From: Saccharibacillus sp. CPCC 101409
GTDB taxonomy: Bacteria > Bacillota > Bacilli > Paenibacillales > Paenibacillaceae
Assembly (NCBI RefSeq): GCF_030518235.1
Contig: NZ_JAULSA010000014.1
Span: 1-64,000, forward strand
DNA: 64,000 nucleotides
Direction: 5' to 3'
Positions 43,146-52,671 of the stretch are shown here, piece after piece. Positions within the stretch are counted from its first letter, which is position 1, and the number at the start of each line of letters is the position of its first letter. The translations under genes were made by a program, and so were the position numbers. The notes beneath the pieces are model-generated. The model made no database searches and was not told where the DNA came from. It saw only the letters and a list, made by a program, of their open reading frames with translations.

Positions 43146-44033
43146 GTGATGAAAATCAAAACGACGCCCGGCGAACGCATCTTCGACGCGGCGAACGTCC
43201 TGCTGATGCTCCTGCTGATCGTGGTGACGCTGTATCCGCTGTGGCATGTGCTGAACGCGTCGCTCAGCGACTCGGGACGGCTGATGGGACACAGCGGCCT
43301 GCTGCTTCTGCCCCAGGGCTTCAATCTCGACGCCTATAAGCTGGTGCTCGGCAATCCGGCGATCCTGTCCGGGTATCGCAATACGATTGTAATCGTCGTG
43401 GCGGGCACCGCGCTCAATCTGGCGTTTACGATTCTCGGCGCGTATACGCTGTCCCGCAAAAGCTTCATGCTGCGCAATCCCATTATGCTGGCGATTGTAT
43501 TTACGATGTTTTTCAACGGCGGGATTATCCCGACTTACCTGCTGATCAACAATACGCTGCATATGGGAAACAGCCTGCTGGCTTTGATTGTGCCCGGGTT
43601 GATAAGCAGTTATAATCTGATCATTATGCGGACTTCGTTCCAGGAGATCTCGGAAAGTCTGCTGGAATCGGCGCGGATCGACGGGGCGGGCGAGATCCGG
43701 ATCCTGCTGCAAATCGTGATTCCGCTGTCGATGCCGGTGATCGCGGTCATGATCCTGTTCTACGGCGTGGGCCACTGGAATTCCTGGTTCGGCGCCATCT
43801 TGTATATCCGCGACCGCGATCTGTTTCCGCTCCAGCTGGTGCTGCGCGAGATCCTGATCCAGAACAGCACGGATTCGATGATGGCCGGAGCCGCGATGGG
43901 CGACCGGGAAGCGATCGGGGAGAGCGTAAAGTACGCGACCGTCATGGTGGCGACGCTGCCGATCCTGTTTATTTATCCGTTTCTGCAAAAATACTTCGTC
44001 AAAGGGGTCATGATCGGCGCGATCAAAGAGTAG
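43146..44033 (+). CDS. Sugar ABC permease, YtcP/MalG type (system 3)
   Basis: A 295-aa partner permease. GTG 43146 and ATG 43149 are both possible starts after AAGGAAGG. The EAA loop is LESARIDGAGEIRILLQIVIPLSMP, and it ends FLQKYFVKGVMIGAIKE. It forms the channel with the 42156 product, and again no ATPase gene follows. Confidence 0.92.
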   Translation: MMKIKTTPGERIFDAANVLLMLLLIVVTLYPLWHVLNASLSDSGRLMGHSGLLLLPQGFNLDAYKLVLGNPAILSGYRNTIVIVVAGTALNLAFTILGAYTLSRKSFMLRNPIMLAIVFTMFFNGGIIPTYLLINNTLHMGNSLLALIVPGLISSYNLIIMRTSFQEISESLLESARIDGAGEIRILLQIVIPLSMPVIAVMILFYGVGHWNSWFGAILYIRDRDLFPLQLVLREILIQNSTDSMMAGAAMGDREAIGESVKYATVMVATLPILFIYPFLQKYFVKGVMIGAIKE

Positions 44034-44081
44034 CGGCGATCGCCGAGCGATCGTGACGCCGGGGCGAGCGAGGAGGAGACC

Positions 44082-46484
44082 GTGAAGAAAAAGAGCATCC
44101 TGCTGTCGTGGGGGATTTCTTATCTGGTGATCCTGCTCATTCCGATCGCCATCGGCGCGGCGGTATTCGCGGAATCGCGCAGTCTGCTGGAAGAGGAAGT
44201 GGGGCGTTCCAACATGGTGCTGCTGTCCCAGGTGCAGGAAACGATCGACAGCCAGATCCGCGATATCGGCAGCATCGGCACGCAGTTGACCGTGGATCCC
44301 CAGCTCGGCAGCTTTATCAACCACGCTGCCGAGCCGGATGCGCGCTGGCGCCTGATGGCGATCGACCTGATCCGCAATTTCAGGGCGATCCGTACCGGCA
44401 ACGGGCTGATTCGCGAGATGTATCTGTATATCAAAGACGCCGATCTGGCGCTGTCTTCGTCGACTCTCGCTTCGGGGAATACGATATACGATATGTTTTA
44501 CGACGGAACCGGCGAAACGAAAGAAAACTGGGCGGCCCGGATGCGAAACGCGCAGACGGGCGAATTCCGCAAAATGAAAGTGCTCAGCGAAGATCAGCGG
44601 ATCGAAGAAACGCTGGTGTATATGCAGCCTTTTCCTATTAAAGCCGCCGGCCCCGGTCCGTCCGTGCTCGTGGTCATGCTGGACCCCGAGCGTTTCCAGC
44701 AGGCGATCGACAAGATGCGGCTGGACAAAGAAAGCACGGTCATGATCCTGGACCGCGACGGCAGCGCGCTGTTCGCCACCGGTCCGATTGAGAACCCTTA
44801 CAGCCTGCTGGACGGCTCGCTGCTGGATGAAACGAACGATGCGGGAGATGCCGACGCGGATATCGCGACGGCCGTCCTGAACGGCGAATCGGTGACGGTG
44901 TCGCAGATTTCGTCCGGTCTGCAGGACTGGAAATACGTCTCGATCGTGCCGACGCGCATCTACGCCCGCAAGCTGCTGGTCATCCGCAATATTACCGCCG
45001 CCGGCGTGGCCGGCGGTCTGCTGCTGGGCGGCGCGGCCGCCTGGTGGTTCACGCGGCGCAATTACCGCCCGCTCGGCCGGATCATGAACAGCATCTCCGA
45101 CAACGTCAAGTGGAAGCTGGAGCGTCCCGGCGACGAATTCGGCATTTTGCAAAGCGTGCTGACCCGCACCTGGGAAGAACGGGACCGCTTTGCGCTGAGG
45201 TTCAAAGAACAGCAGACGATGCTGCGCGGAAGCCTGCTGGCGAAGCTGCTCAAAGGACGGCTGCGGCCGGGCGAGGAACGCAACGGCGAGCTGGAACGGC
45301 TGGGACTGAGCTTCGAATCGGACCGCTTCGCCGTGCTGCTTGTGCATATCGAGAATTACGACGGACTGTTTCGCGCCCGGCAGCCCCAGGACGAAGAAGG
45401 CAGGCTTCAATTCGTGCATCTGATCCTGAGCAACGTGCTGGAAGAAATGCTCGGCGCCGCAGGCCCGGTTTATTCCGCGGAATTGAACGGACGGCTTGCG
45501 TTTCTGGCGAATATGAAGCGGGAAACGGACGCAGAAGAAAGCGCGGCCGGCGAAGCGGAAGAGTCCGCCGCGAAGCTTTCGGGGACCGGCGAGGCGGAGG
45601 AAGCGCGGATCGTGCGGATCGCGGAGGAAGCGCAGCGGTTGATCGAAAGCCGATTCCTGATCCGCTTCTCGGCCGGCGTCAGCGGGATCGGTCACGGGAT
45701 ACCGGCGATTGCGGACTGCCGCGGCGAAGCGGAAGAAGCGCTGGAATACCGGCTGATTCTGGGCATCGGGCAGATTATCGGGCGGGAGCGTATTCGGCGG
45801 CCGAAGGAAGAATTGTATTACCCGCTCGATCTGGAGCGGCAGCTCGTCAATTATATCGCGACGGGCAATTACGCCCGTTCGACCGAAGTGATGAACGAGA
45901 TCCTGATGACCAACTTCGCCGGGGAGCCGCTGTCTGTCGAGCTGGCCCGCTGCCTGATGTTCGAGCTGATCGGCACCATCTTGAAAGCCACCGGAGAGAT
46001 CAAAGCCGACGACGAAGCCGAAGCGTCGCGTCGCAGCGAATTGATCCGCAGTCTGTTTGCCTGCGAGACGTTCGAAGAGATCGAAGCCGGACTGCTGAAC
46101 GTGCTGGAAACGGTTTGTCAGGACGTGCACGAACGCAAGCGCTCGCACAACGAAGAACTGAAAGAGCAGCTGATCGAGTTTATTCGCGAGAATCACGCCG
46201 ACGTTAACCTGGGCCTGACCTCGATCTCCGAGCGCTTCCGGTTTCATCCGACCTACGTATCGAAGTACTTCAAAGAACAAACCGGTCTCAATCTGATCGA
46301 CTATATCAATCAGTACCGGGTAAGCCGGGCGAAAAAGATTCTGGAAAACGAGGATTCGGCGGTGCAGGAAGTGTCCGAGCGGGTCGGCTTCCTGAACAGC
46401 AGCTCGTTTATCCGGGTGTTCAAGAAATACGAAGGGATCACGCCGGGACAGTACAAGCAAAAAAGCCGCCTGGTGCATCGTTAA
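44082..46484 (+). CDS. Membrane-anchored AraC-type regulator (system 3)
   Basis: An 800-aa protein with a GTG start after GAGGAGG. An N-terminal helix (about 8-28), extracellular Cache-like sensor (about 30-285), second helix (about 300-320), long cytosolic linker and C-terminal AraC double HTH (about 695-795; LTSISERFRFHPTYVSKYFK and VQEVSERVGFLNSSSFIRVFK) are visible. It presumably senses the transported sugar and controls 40582-44033. A terminator-like stem overlaps its stop codon. Confidence 0.9.
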   Translation: MKKKSILLSWGISYLVILLIPIAIGAAVFAESRSLLEEEVGRSNMVLLSQVQETIDSQIRDIGSIGTQLTVDPQLGSFINHAAEPDARWRLMAIDLIRNFRAIRTGNGLIREMYLYIKDADLALSSSTLASGNTIYDMFYDGTGETKENWAARMRNAQTGEFRKMKVLSEDQRIEETLVYMQPFPIKAAGPGPSVLVVMLDPERFQQAIDKMRLDKESTVMILDRDGSALFATGPIENPYSLLDGSLLDETNDAGDADADIATAVLNGESVTVSQISSGLQDWKYVSIVPTRIYARKLLVIRNITAAGVAGGLLLGGAAAWWFTRRNYRPLGRIMNSISDNVKWKLERPGDEFGILQSVLTRTWEERDRFALRFKEQQTMLRGSLLAKLLKGRLRPGEERNGELERLGLSFESDRFAVLLVHIENYDGLFRARQPQDEEGRLQFVHLILSNVLEEMLGAAGPVYSAELNGRLAFLANMKRETDAEESAAGEAEESAAKLSGTGEAEEARIVRIAEEAQRLIESRFLIRFSAGVSGIGHGIPAIADCRGEAEEALEYRLILGIGQIIGRERIRRPKEELYYPLDLERQLVNYIATGNYARSTEVMNEILMTNFAGEPLSVELARCLMFELIGTILKATGEIKADDEAEASRRSELIRSLFACETFEEIEAGLLNVLETVCQDVHERKRSHNEELKEQLIEFIRENHADVNLGLTSISERFRFHPTYVSKYFKEQTGLNLIDYINQYRVSRAKKILENEDSAVQEVSERVGFLNSSSFIRVFKKYEGITPGQYKQKSRLVHR

Positions 46485-46504
46485 GCAGCTTCGCGGCTTT
46501 TTCG
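46460..46504 (+). terminator. Terminator overlapping the stop codon
   Basis: AAAAAGCCGC (46460-46469, inside the coding region) pairs with GCGGCTTTTT (46493-46502). The stem therefore includes the last codons of the regulator gene. Confidence 0.7.
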
Positions 46505-46772
46505 CCGCGGGCGAAACGGCTTCTTCGGCGGCGATCGCTTCGGCAGCGTCCTGTTGAAGCGCCGTGCGGCCAAACCCGCGCCGCTGCGGGGTTTTGCCAT
46601 GCGCTTAATCGCAAAAAACCGCCTTTTTCACAAAAACCGCCATTTTTTAAAAAGACGTTTTCGACAAAAAATCGCCATCAGGGCGAATATGAGTCATTGA
46701 GCCGGACGCCGGTAGCGGATATAGTTGGCCTCAGCGATTGAATGCGCTTACACAAATTGCGGAGGTGAACAC
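46505..46772 (+). promoter_or_regulatory. Leader of system 4 operon with cre site
   Basis: No gene is seen. A second hairpin with arms near CAAACCCGC and GCGGGGTTTTG lies at 46571-46596. Repeated AAAAACCGCC/AAAAATCGCC units follow at 46613-46678. TGAATGCGCTTACA at 46739-46752 matches the CcpA cre consensus at 13 of 14 positions, just before GCGGAGGTGA and the permease start, so glucose repression is likely. Confidence 0.6.
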
Positions 46773-47723
46773 ATGCAGCGCAAATCGATTGCGATGCCCG
46801 GCGCCGCGGAGCGAAGAAGCTTCCCGGCGCTGAAGCGCTATATCCAGCATCGGTATTATTTTCTGATGCTGCTGCCGGTCCTGGCGTACTTTCTCGTATT
46901 CCATTACGCGCCGATCTACGGCGTGCTGATGGCGTTCCAGGATTACCGGGTATTCAAAGGCATTTCGGGCAGCGAATTTGTCGGACTCAAGCATTTTCGC
47001 GAATTGTTCGACGGACTTTATTTTCTGCCGGTGCTGAAGAACACACTCATTATTAACGCGTACAAGATCGTGTTCGGCTTCCCGGCCCCGATTATTCTGG
47101 CACTGCTGATTAACGAAGTCATGCGCCCGAGGTTCAAGAAATGGGTACAGACGATCAGCTACCTGCCGCACTTCTTGTCGTGGATCGTGCTCTCGGGCAT
47201 TATTATCGAGATGCTGTCCCCGAGCCGCGGCGCGCTGAACGTGCTGCTGATGGAACTGGGCTTCCAGCCGGTGTATTTCCTGGCGAGCACCGACTGGTTC
47301 CGCAGCGTGCTGGTCAGCACGGAAATCTGGAAAGGCGTCGGCTTCTCGGCGATCATCTATCTGGCCGCGATCGCGGGCATCAGCCCCGAGCTGTACGAAG
47401 CGGCGGAGGTCGACGGGATCAGCCGGCTGAAAAAAGTCTGGTACATCACACTGCCGTCGATCGCGCCCGTGATCGTCATTATGATTATTCTGAACTCGGG
47501 CAGCATCATCAACGACGACTTCGACCAGATCTACAATCTGCTCAACACGAACGTGCTCAGCGTCGGCGACGTCATCTCGACCTATACGTACACCGAAGGC
47601 ATCGCCAAGATGAATTACAGCTATGCCGCGGCGGTGGGCTTGTTCAAGAACGCGATCGCGCTCGTTATGGTGCTGACCGCAAACACGATCGCGCGCCGGT
47701 TTAGCGACCAGGCGATCTTTTGA
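46773..47723 (+). CDS. Sugar ABC permease, LplB type (system 4)
   Basis: A 316-aa CUT1 permease; ATG 46773 follows GGAGGTGA, and the longer frame upstream crosses the cre site. The EAA loop is YEAAEVDGISRLKKVWYITLPSIAP, and the N-terminal YAPIYGVLMAFQDYRVFKG is typical. Six spans are expected. It heads the operon linked to the GH88 hydrolase and heparinase-like lyase, so uronate-containing oligosaccharides are the likely cargo (inference). Confidence 0.92.
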   Translation: MQRKSIAMPGAAERRSFPALKRYIQHRYYFLMLLPVLAYFLVFHYAPIYGVLMAFQDYRVFKGISGSEFVGLKHFRELFDGLYFLPVLKNTLIINAYKIVFGFPAPIILALLINEVMRPRFKKWVQTISYLPHFLSWIVLSGIIIEMLSPSRGALNVLLMELGFQPVYFLASTDWFRSVLVSTEIWKGVGFSAIIYLAAIAGISPELYEAAEVDGISRLKKVWYITLPSIAPVIVIMIILNSGSIINDDFDQIYNLLNTNVLSVGDVISTYTYTEGIAKMNYSYAAAVGLFKNAIALVMVLTANTIARRFSDQAIF

Positions 47724-47742
47724 AGAAAGGGGCGTACCGCCG

Positions 47743-48627
47743 ATGAAAATCAAAAATCGAAGTGTGTCCGACCGGATTTATCTGACGTTCGTGTATGTCG
47801 TCTTGTCTCTGCTGTGCGCGTCGATCGTGCTGCCGATGATGCAGGTGCTCACCGTCTCGGTCAGTCCCGTCGAAGTGATCAACAGCTACGGCTTTCATTT
47901 GTTCCCGACCCGGTTCGACTTCAGCGGTTATCGAGAAGTGTTCCGTAATTCGCTGATCTGGACCGCCTACGGCAATACGATCTTCCGTACCGTGCTCGGC
48001 ACGGCGCTTACGGTGCTGCTGACCTTCATGGGCGCTTATCCGCTGTCGAAGAAAAGTCTGCCGCACCGTCCGTTCTGGACCGCCCTGATCGTATTTACCA
48101 TGTTTTTCTCGGGCGGGCTGATTCCGAGCTATATGCTGATTAAAAACCTGGGCCTGATGAATTCCGTCTGGTCGCTCGTTCTGCCCGGGGCGGTAAGCGT
48201 GTTCCTGCTGCTGATCGTCCGCAACTTTATTTCCGCGCTGCCCGAAAGTCTGGAAGAATCTGCCAAGATCGACGGAGCCGGCGAACTGTATATTTTGTGG
48301 AAAATCATTATGCCGCTGTCGATGCCCATTCTCGCGACCGTCTCGCTGTACAGCGCCGTGGGGCACTGGAACGCCTGGTTCGACTCGATGCTGTATATCC
48401 GCGACGAGCACAAACAGGTCCTTCAGCTGATTCTGCGCAAGATTGTCATCGAAGGCACGATCGACCCCGCCGCGGGCGGAGGAACCGATCTGATCGAGAA
48501 GCCGGTCAACAGCGAATCGATGAAGATGGCGACGCTGGTCGTGTCCATTCTGCCGATCATCTGCGTCTATCCTTTTCTGCAAAAGTATTTCGTCAAAGGC
48601 ACCATGCTGGGTTCCGTCAAAGGATGA
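47743..48627 (+). CDS. Sugar ABC permease, YtcP/MalG type (system 4)
   Basis: A 294-aa partner permease, ATG 47743 after AAAGGGGCG. The EAA loop is LEESAKIDGAGELYILWKIIMPLSMP, ending FLQKYFVKGTMLGSVKG. A GC-rich palindrome ACCCGGCCGGGCCGGGT (48629-48645) directly follows the stop without a T-tract; it may stabilise the upstream message and adjust the ratio of permease to binding protein. Confidence 0.92.
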   Translation: MKIKNRSVSDRIYLTFVYVVLSLLCASIVLPMMQVLTVSVSPVEVINSYGFHLFPTRFDFSGYREVFRNSLIWTAYGNTIFRTVLGTALTVLLTFMGAYPLSKKSLPHRPFWTALIVFTMFFSGGLIPSYMLIKNLGLMNSVWSLVLPGAVSVFLLLIVRNFISALPESLEESAKIDGAGELYILWKIIMPLSMPILATVSLYSAVGHWNAWFDSMLYIRDEHKQVLQLILRKIVIEGTIDPAAGGGTDLIEKPVNSESMKMATLVVSILPIICVYPFLQKYFVKGTMLGSVKG

Positions 48628-48698
48628 TACCCGGCCGGGCCGGGTTCACAGATCGGACTTCGTCCGATATAATCGATTAATATCTTGGAGGGGTTCTT

Positions 48699-50264
48699 AT
48701 GACAAAGAAGCGAATCGGAAAAAGGCTGGCGGGACTTGCGGCGGCAGGGCTGCTCACGGGCGTGCTGTCCGCCTGTGGCGGAGGCGACGCGGGGAAAGAA
48801 GCGGAAGCATCCGATCCGTCGAAGCCCGTCGAACTGGACTGGCTCGGCTACAACTCGTACGCGCAGCCCGACCCGAACGCGGATATCGTGAAGATGGTGG
48901 AGGAGAAATTCAACGCCAAATTCAATATCTGGTACGTGGACGCGCAGCAGTGGAACGACCAGGTCAACGTCAAGTTCGCCGCGGGCGAAATTCCCGACGT
49001 GCTGCAAATTCGCGAGCAGATTCCCAAGTACGTAGCGAACGGCATCCTGGCGGAAATCTCCGAAGACGATATCCGCAAGTACGCGCCGACCTACGCCAAA
49101 GTCATCGACGACTACGACGCTTCGCTGTGGAATACGGTCAAGTACGAGGGCAAGATTTACGGACTGCCTTCCATTAACTTGAACGGCGATTATCCGCAGG
49201 CGATGATCTGGCGCAAAGACTGGCTGGACAAAGTGGGCATCGACAAGATTCCCGAGACGCTGGACGAGTTTGAAACCGCTTTAAAAAAATTCCGCAACGA
49301 AGATCCCGACGGCAACGGCAAGAAAGACACGTACGGCATGTCCGATTACGCGCTCCGTTATATCATGGGCGCGTACGGCATGCCGGCGGACCAGGCCAAC
49401 TATGTGCTCAAGGACGGGAAGATCGAATTCGCCGCCGTGCAGCCCGAGATGAAAGAAGCGCTCGCGCTTCTGAATAAGTGGTACAAAGAAGAACTGATCG
49501 ACCCCGAGTTTATCACGGGCGAGAACACCGGCGGATATTGGGCCGATTCCCAGGCTTTCTACAACAACCGGATCGGCCTGACCGGCAACGGCATGTTCTA
49601 CCACTGGCGCAACGAACTGTTCGGCGACGGCGACGAAGGCGGCGGACAGTACCAGAACTTCAAGAAAGCGCAGCCGGACGGAGAAATCGCGTTCGGGGTG
49701 CCGCCGGTCGGCCCGGACGGTCAATCGGGCGCGCCGCAGTGGGGCGTGAACAGCGTGCCGCTCGGCATTACGCCGAAAGCCGCCGAAGATCCGCGCAAAG
49801 TGCAAACGATCCTGACCATGCTGGAAACCAGCTTTACGGACTACGATTACTATACAACGGTGCTGCGCGGCGAAGAAGGCGTGGACTGGAAAGAAGAAAC
49901 CGACGGCTCCGTGATCGCGATCAAAGATCCGAACGACGCCAACGCCAGCTTCAAGCGGGGCGCGCAGGTATTCAACATGATGGAAAATCCGGAATTCGGC
50001 AAGAAAGCGTCCAAGCAGCTGTATGCGTTCGGCGATTCGGTCAAGACCAAAGGCTATCCGCCGGTCGTGGTTCCCGCGGTGGACAGTCTGTCGCAGTATT
50101 CAGGCAATCTGGGCAAGCTCCAGCAGGAAACGTATATGAAGATTATTATCGGCGAGCAGCCGGTGGACAGCTTCGACGCGTTTGCCAAATCTTTTATGGA
50201 CAACGGCGGCTCCCAGGTGGAGAAAGACGTCAACGAAGCGTATCAGGAAATGCTCGGCAAGTAA
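48699..50264 (+). CDS. Sugar-binding lipoprotein (system 4)
   Basis: A 521-aa LipO-type solute-binding protein with lipobox LSAC (about residue 27) after a typical signal peptide; TTGGAGGGG precedes the ATG. Landmarks are FAAGEIPDVLQIREQIPKY, a DPDGNGKKDTYG calcium-loop-like segment and WGVNSVPLGITPKAAEDPRKV. It should capture oligosaccharides, probably uronate-containing given the downstream enzymes. Confidence 0.92.
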   Translation: MTKKRIGKRLAGLAAAGLLTGVLSACGGGDAGKEAEASDPSKPVELDWLGYNSYAQPDPNADIVKMVEEKFNAKFNIWYVDAQQWNDQVNVKFAAGEIPDVLQIREQIPKYVANGILAEISEDDIRKYAPTYAKVIDDYDASLWNTVKYEGKIYGLPSINLNGDYPQAMIWRKDWLDKVGIDKIPETLDEFETALKKFRNEDPDGNGKKDTYGMSDYALRYIMGAYGMPADQANYVLKDGKIEFAAVQPEMKEALALLNKWYKEELIDPEFITGENTGGYWADSQAFYNNRIGLTGNGMFYHWRNELFGDGDEGGGQYQNFKKAQPDGEIAFGVPPVGPDGQSGAPQWGVNSVPLGITPKAAEDPRKVQTILTMLETSFTDYDYYTTVLRGEEGVDWKEETDGSVIAIKDPNDANASFKRGAQVFNMMENPEFGKKASKQLYAFGDSVKTKGYPPVVVPAVDSLSQYSGNLGKLQQETYMKIIIGEQPVDSFDAFAKSFMDNGGSQVEKDVNEAYQEMLGK

Positions 50265-50405
50265 CAGCGGCTTCCGCATAATCGGATCGGATCGGGCACG
50301 CGCCGGAGAGAAAGACGGAACTTACGGATTCGAAACGATTCGATGCGCGGTTTGACGAAGGCTGCGCCGAAGCCGGATATCGAAGTGAAGAGGGGAGGGA
50401 GAGCG

Positions 50406-52655
50406 TTGAACCGGAAAGAATCGACTTATTTTTCAAGATTGCTGTTCTTCAATATCGCTTTGATTCTGCTGCTGGGCGTACTGCCGCAGGTCGGCATCTT
50501 CCAGTATATGATCCAGGCGTACAATACGGAGCTGTACCGGTTCAACACCCAGTCCGCCAGACAGATCCAGAATACGGTGGACCAACAGCTGCTGCTGCCG
50601 ACGGTGCAGATCGCCAAGCGCAATCTGACGGAACTGTCCGACGACAATACGGCGCTCTTCTACCCGATGACGCACGATATCCGCCACGACTACTCGGCGA
50701 TTGCCGCGGTCAAGGAAGCGCTGACCGCGCTGCAATCGGAACAGCCGTTTATCCGCTACGTCGATATGTACTACTTCCGCGATCCCGTGTTTTTCTACGG
50801 CACCCGCTACTTTTACTTCCCCGGGGAATCGGAGCGCGATCCGGGATTCCGTGCGGCCTGGCTGGACGACTTCCTGACCACGGATATCCAGGTGGGCTGG
50901 TACGCGGCGTCCGCGCCGGACGCTTACGGAACAAACGAACGGCTGATCAGCTACGTGCGCAGCTATCCGTACTTCGCGCCGGCGGACCGCCGCAAAGCGG
51001 TCTTCGCGATCCATCTCAAGGAAAGCGCGGTCCGGCAGGCGCTGGCGGACAACTTCGATCCCGGCTACGGGCTGTCGCTGATCGTGGACGAACAGGGCCG
51101 GCTGATCTCGCACAACGGCGCCGGCGAAGACGAAGCGGTTTATAATGAAGCCGCCTCGATCTGGGCGAACCGGGAGTCTTCGTCCGACGAGACCGGACAG
51201 GGCAGCTTCGAGAGCGAGCTGGACGGGCGCAGCGCGGTGGTGGCTTATGCGCATTCGCGCGTCAACAACTGGGATTACATCACGGTAGTCGACAAGAACG
51301 TGTTCTACAAAAAAGCGGCCGAGCTCAAAAACCTCATGTACGGCGTCTGGGCCGCGCTGCTGGTCGTCGGCGTCGCCCTGCTGTATATGCTGACCAAGCG
51401 CCAGTATCGGCCGATCGATACGACGCTGCGCCGCTATTCCACGCAGATTCACGACCTGAACGAGCAGTTCGCGATCAACAAGCCGGTCATCAAGTACCAT
51501 TATATGATGGACCTGCTGAGCGGGGCCGGTTCCGGCGTCCGCGCCGACGCCGGCGAAGACGAAATGCCGGCGATGCTGGACTTCGAACTGCGGCGGGGAA
51601 CGGTCTGCGCCTTTATTATGCGGCTTGCGGAAGTTCCCGGCGAAGAACCGCCGCTGACCGCTTCTTACCAGTTCGCCGAGCGGCTGGAATCGGAGCCGCT
51701 CGAAGACGGCCGGCTCTGGGCGGTCGTCGCTCCGGACCGGCGGATCTACGGGCTGCTGAACGTCTCCGGCGGCGAAGCGCGGGCGCAGCAGCTTCTGACC
51801 GGCCTTGCAAGCCGGCTGACGGGACCGGCGGACCGGCTGTTTATCGGTTCGGCGCGGATCAGCGGGCGCGAAGGCATCGCGGCTTCGCACCGCGAAGCGC
51901 AGGAAGCGTCCCAATACGCGTTCTTCTATCCCGGGCGGGCTTCGCTGCGTTATGCCGAGCTGGATACGGACAGCCGGCTGTCGACCGGCGGTTCGGCGCG
52001 GAGCTTCGACGAGCTGGAAAGCGCGCTGCGCTCGGGCGACGAGAAGCGGGCGCTTCAAGCGATCGGCGCCACGGTCGACGAGACGCTGGCGGGACATTAC
52101 ACCGCCGAATACGGTATGCACCAGCTGAACGAACTGGTCTATACGCTGCACAAAACGCTTAAAACGCTGGGCGTCGACACCCAGCAGCTGTTCGGCGCGG
52201 ATATTCGCGAACAAGTACGCCGGCTGCCGGACATCGGCGTCTTCCGCGGCTGGATCGACGATCTGGCCCGGACCGCGCTGCTTCATCTGCGCGAGCGCCG
52301 CCAGAGCACCAACCGGGAGCTGGTGGACGGCGCGCGCGCTTTTATCGACGACAATCTGTACAACGAGATCAGCCTGGACCGCGCCGCCGAGCATCTCGGC
52401 GTCACGTCCAACTACGTCAGCCGGCAGTTCCGGCTGAATACGGGCATGACTTTTATCGAATACGTCACGACCAAGAAGCTGGAAGCGGCGGCCGAACTGC
52501 TGCGAGCGGGCGAGCTGAACGTCAGCGCGATCGCCGAGAAGCTCGGCTACCAGTCGACCAATCATTTTATCCGCATTTTCAAAGAAAAATACGGCCTAAC
52601 GCCCAAACAGTACCAGAAAAGCGGGCAGACCGGCGCGGAGCAGGATATTTCCTGA
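50406..52655 (+). CDS. Membrane-anchored AraC-type regulator (system 4)
   Basis: A 749-aa sensor-regulator; TTG 50406 is chosen because GAGGGGAGGGAG lies at the right distance, while the in-frame ATG at 50343 has none. It has a helix at about 10-30, extracellular sensor (about 35-305), second helix (about 313-333), linker, and C-terminal AraC double HTH (about 640-740; LDRAAEHLGVTSNYVSRQF and VSAIAEKLGYQSTNHFIRIFK). It probably activates 46773-50264 and the enzymes behind it in response to extracellular oligosaccharide. Confidence 0.88.
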   Translation: MNRKESTYFSRLLFFNIALILLLGVLPQVGIFQYMIQAYNTELYRFNTQSARQIQNTVDQQLLLPTVQIAKRNLTELSDDNTALFYPMTHDIRHDYSAIAAVKEALTALQSEQPFIRYVDMYYFRDPVFFYGTRYFYFPGESERDPGFRAAWLDDFLTTDIQVGWYAASAPDAYGTNERLISYVRSYPYFAPADRRKAVFAIHLKESAVRQALADNFDPGYGLSLIVDEQGRLISHNGAGEDEAVYNEAASIWANRESSSDETGQGSFESELDGRSAVVAYAHSRVNNWDYITVVDKNVFYKKAAELKNLMYGVWAALLVVGVALLYMLTKRQYRPIDTTLRRYSTQIHDLNEQFAINKPVIKYHYMMDLLSGAGSGVRADAGEDEMPAMLDFELRRGTVCAFIMRLAEVPGEEPPLTASYQFAERLESEPLEDGRLWAVVAPDRRIYGLLNVSGGEARAQQLLTGLASRLTGPADRLFIGSARISGREGIAASHREAQEASQYAFFYPGRASLRYAELDTDSRLSTGGSARSFDELESALRSGDEKRALQAIGATVDETLAGHYTAEYGMHQLNELVYTLHKTLKTLGVDTQQLFGADIREQVRRLPDIGVFRGWIDDLARTALLHLRERRQSTNRELVDGARAFIDDNLYNEISLDRAAEHLGVTSNYVSRQFRLNTGMTFIEYVTTKKLEAAAELLRAGELNVSAIAEKLGYQSTNHFIRIFKEKYGLTPKQYQKSGQTGAEQDIS

Positions 52656-52671
52656 AGGAGGACGATTACCC

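Noticed and set aside
42939-46478. 1179-aa minus-strand open frame, and similar long ones at 4244-5965, 19946-22255 and 50433-52565
   Set aside because: They are antisense to well-supported permease and regulator genes; GC-rich codon use leaves the opposite strand free of stops. Their translations are low-complexity Arg/His/Gln-rich.
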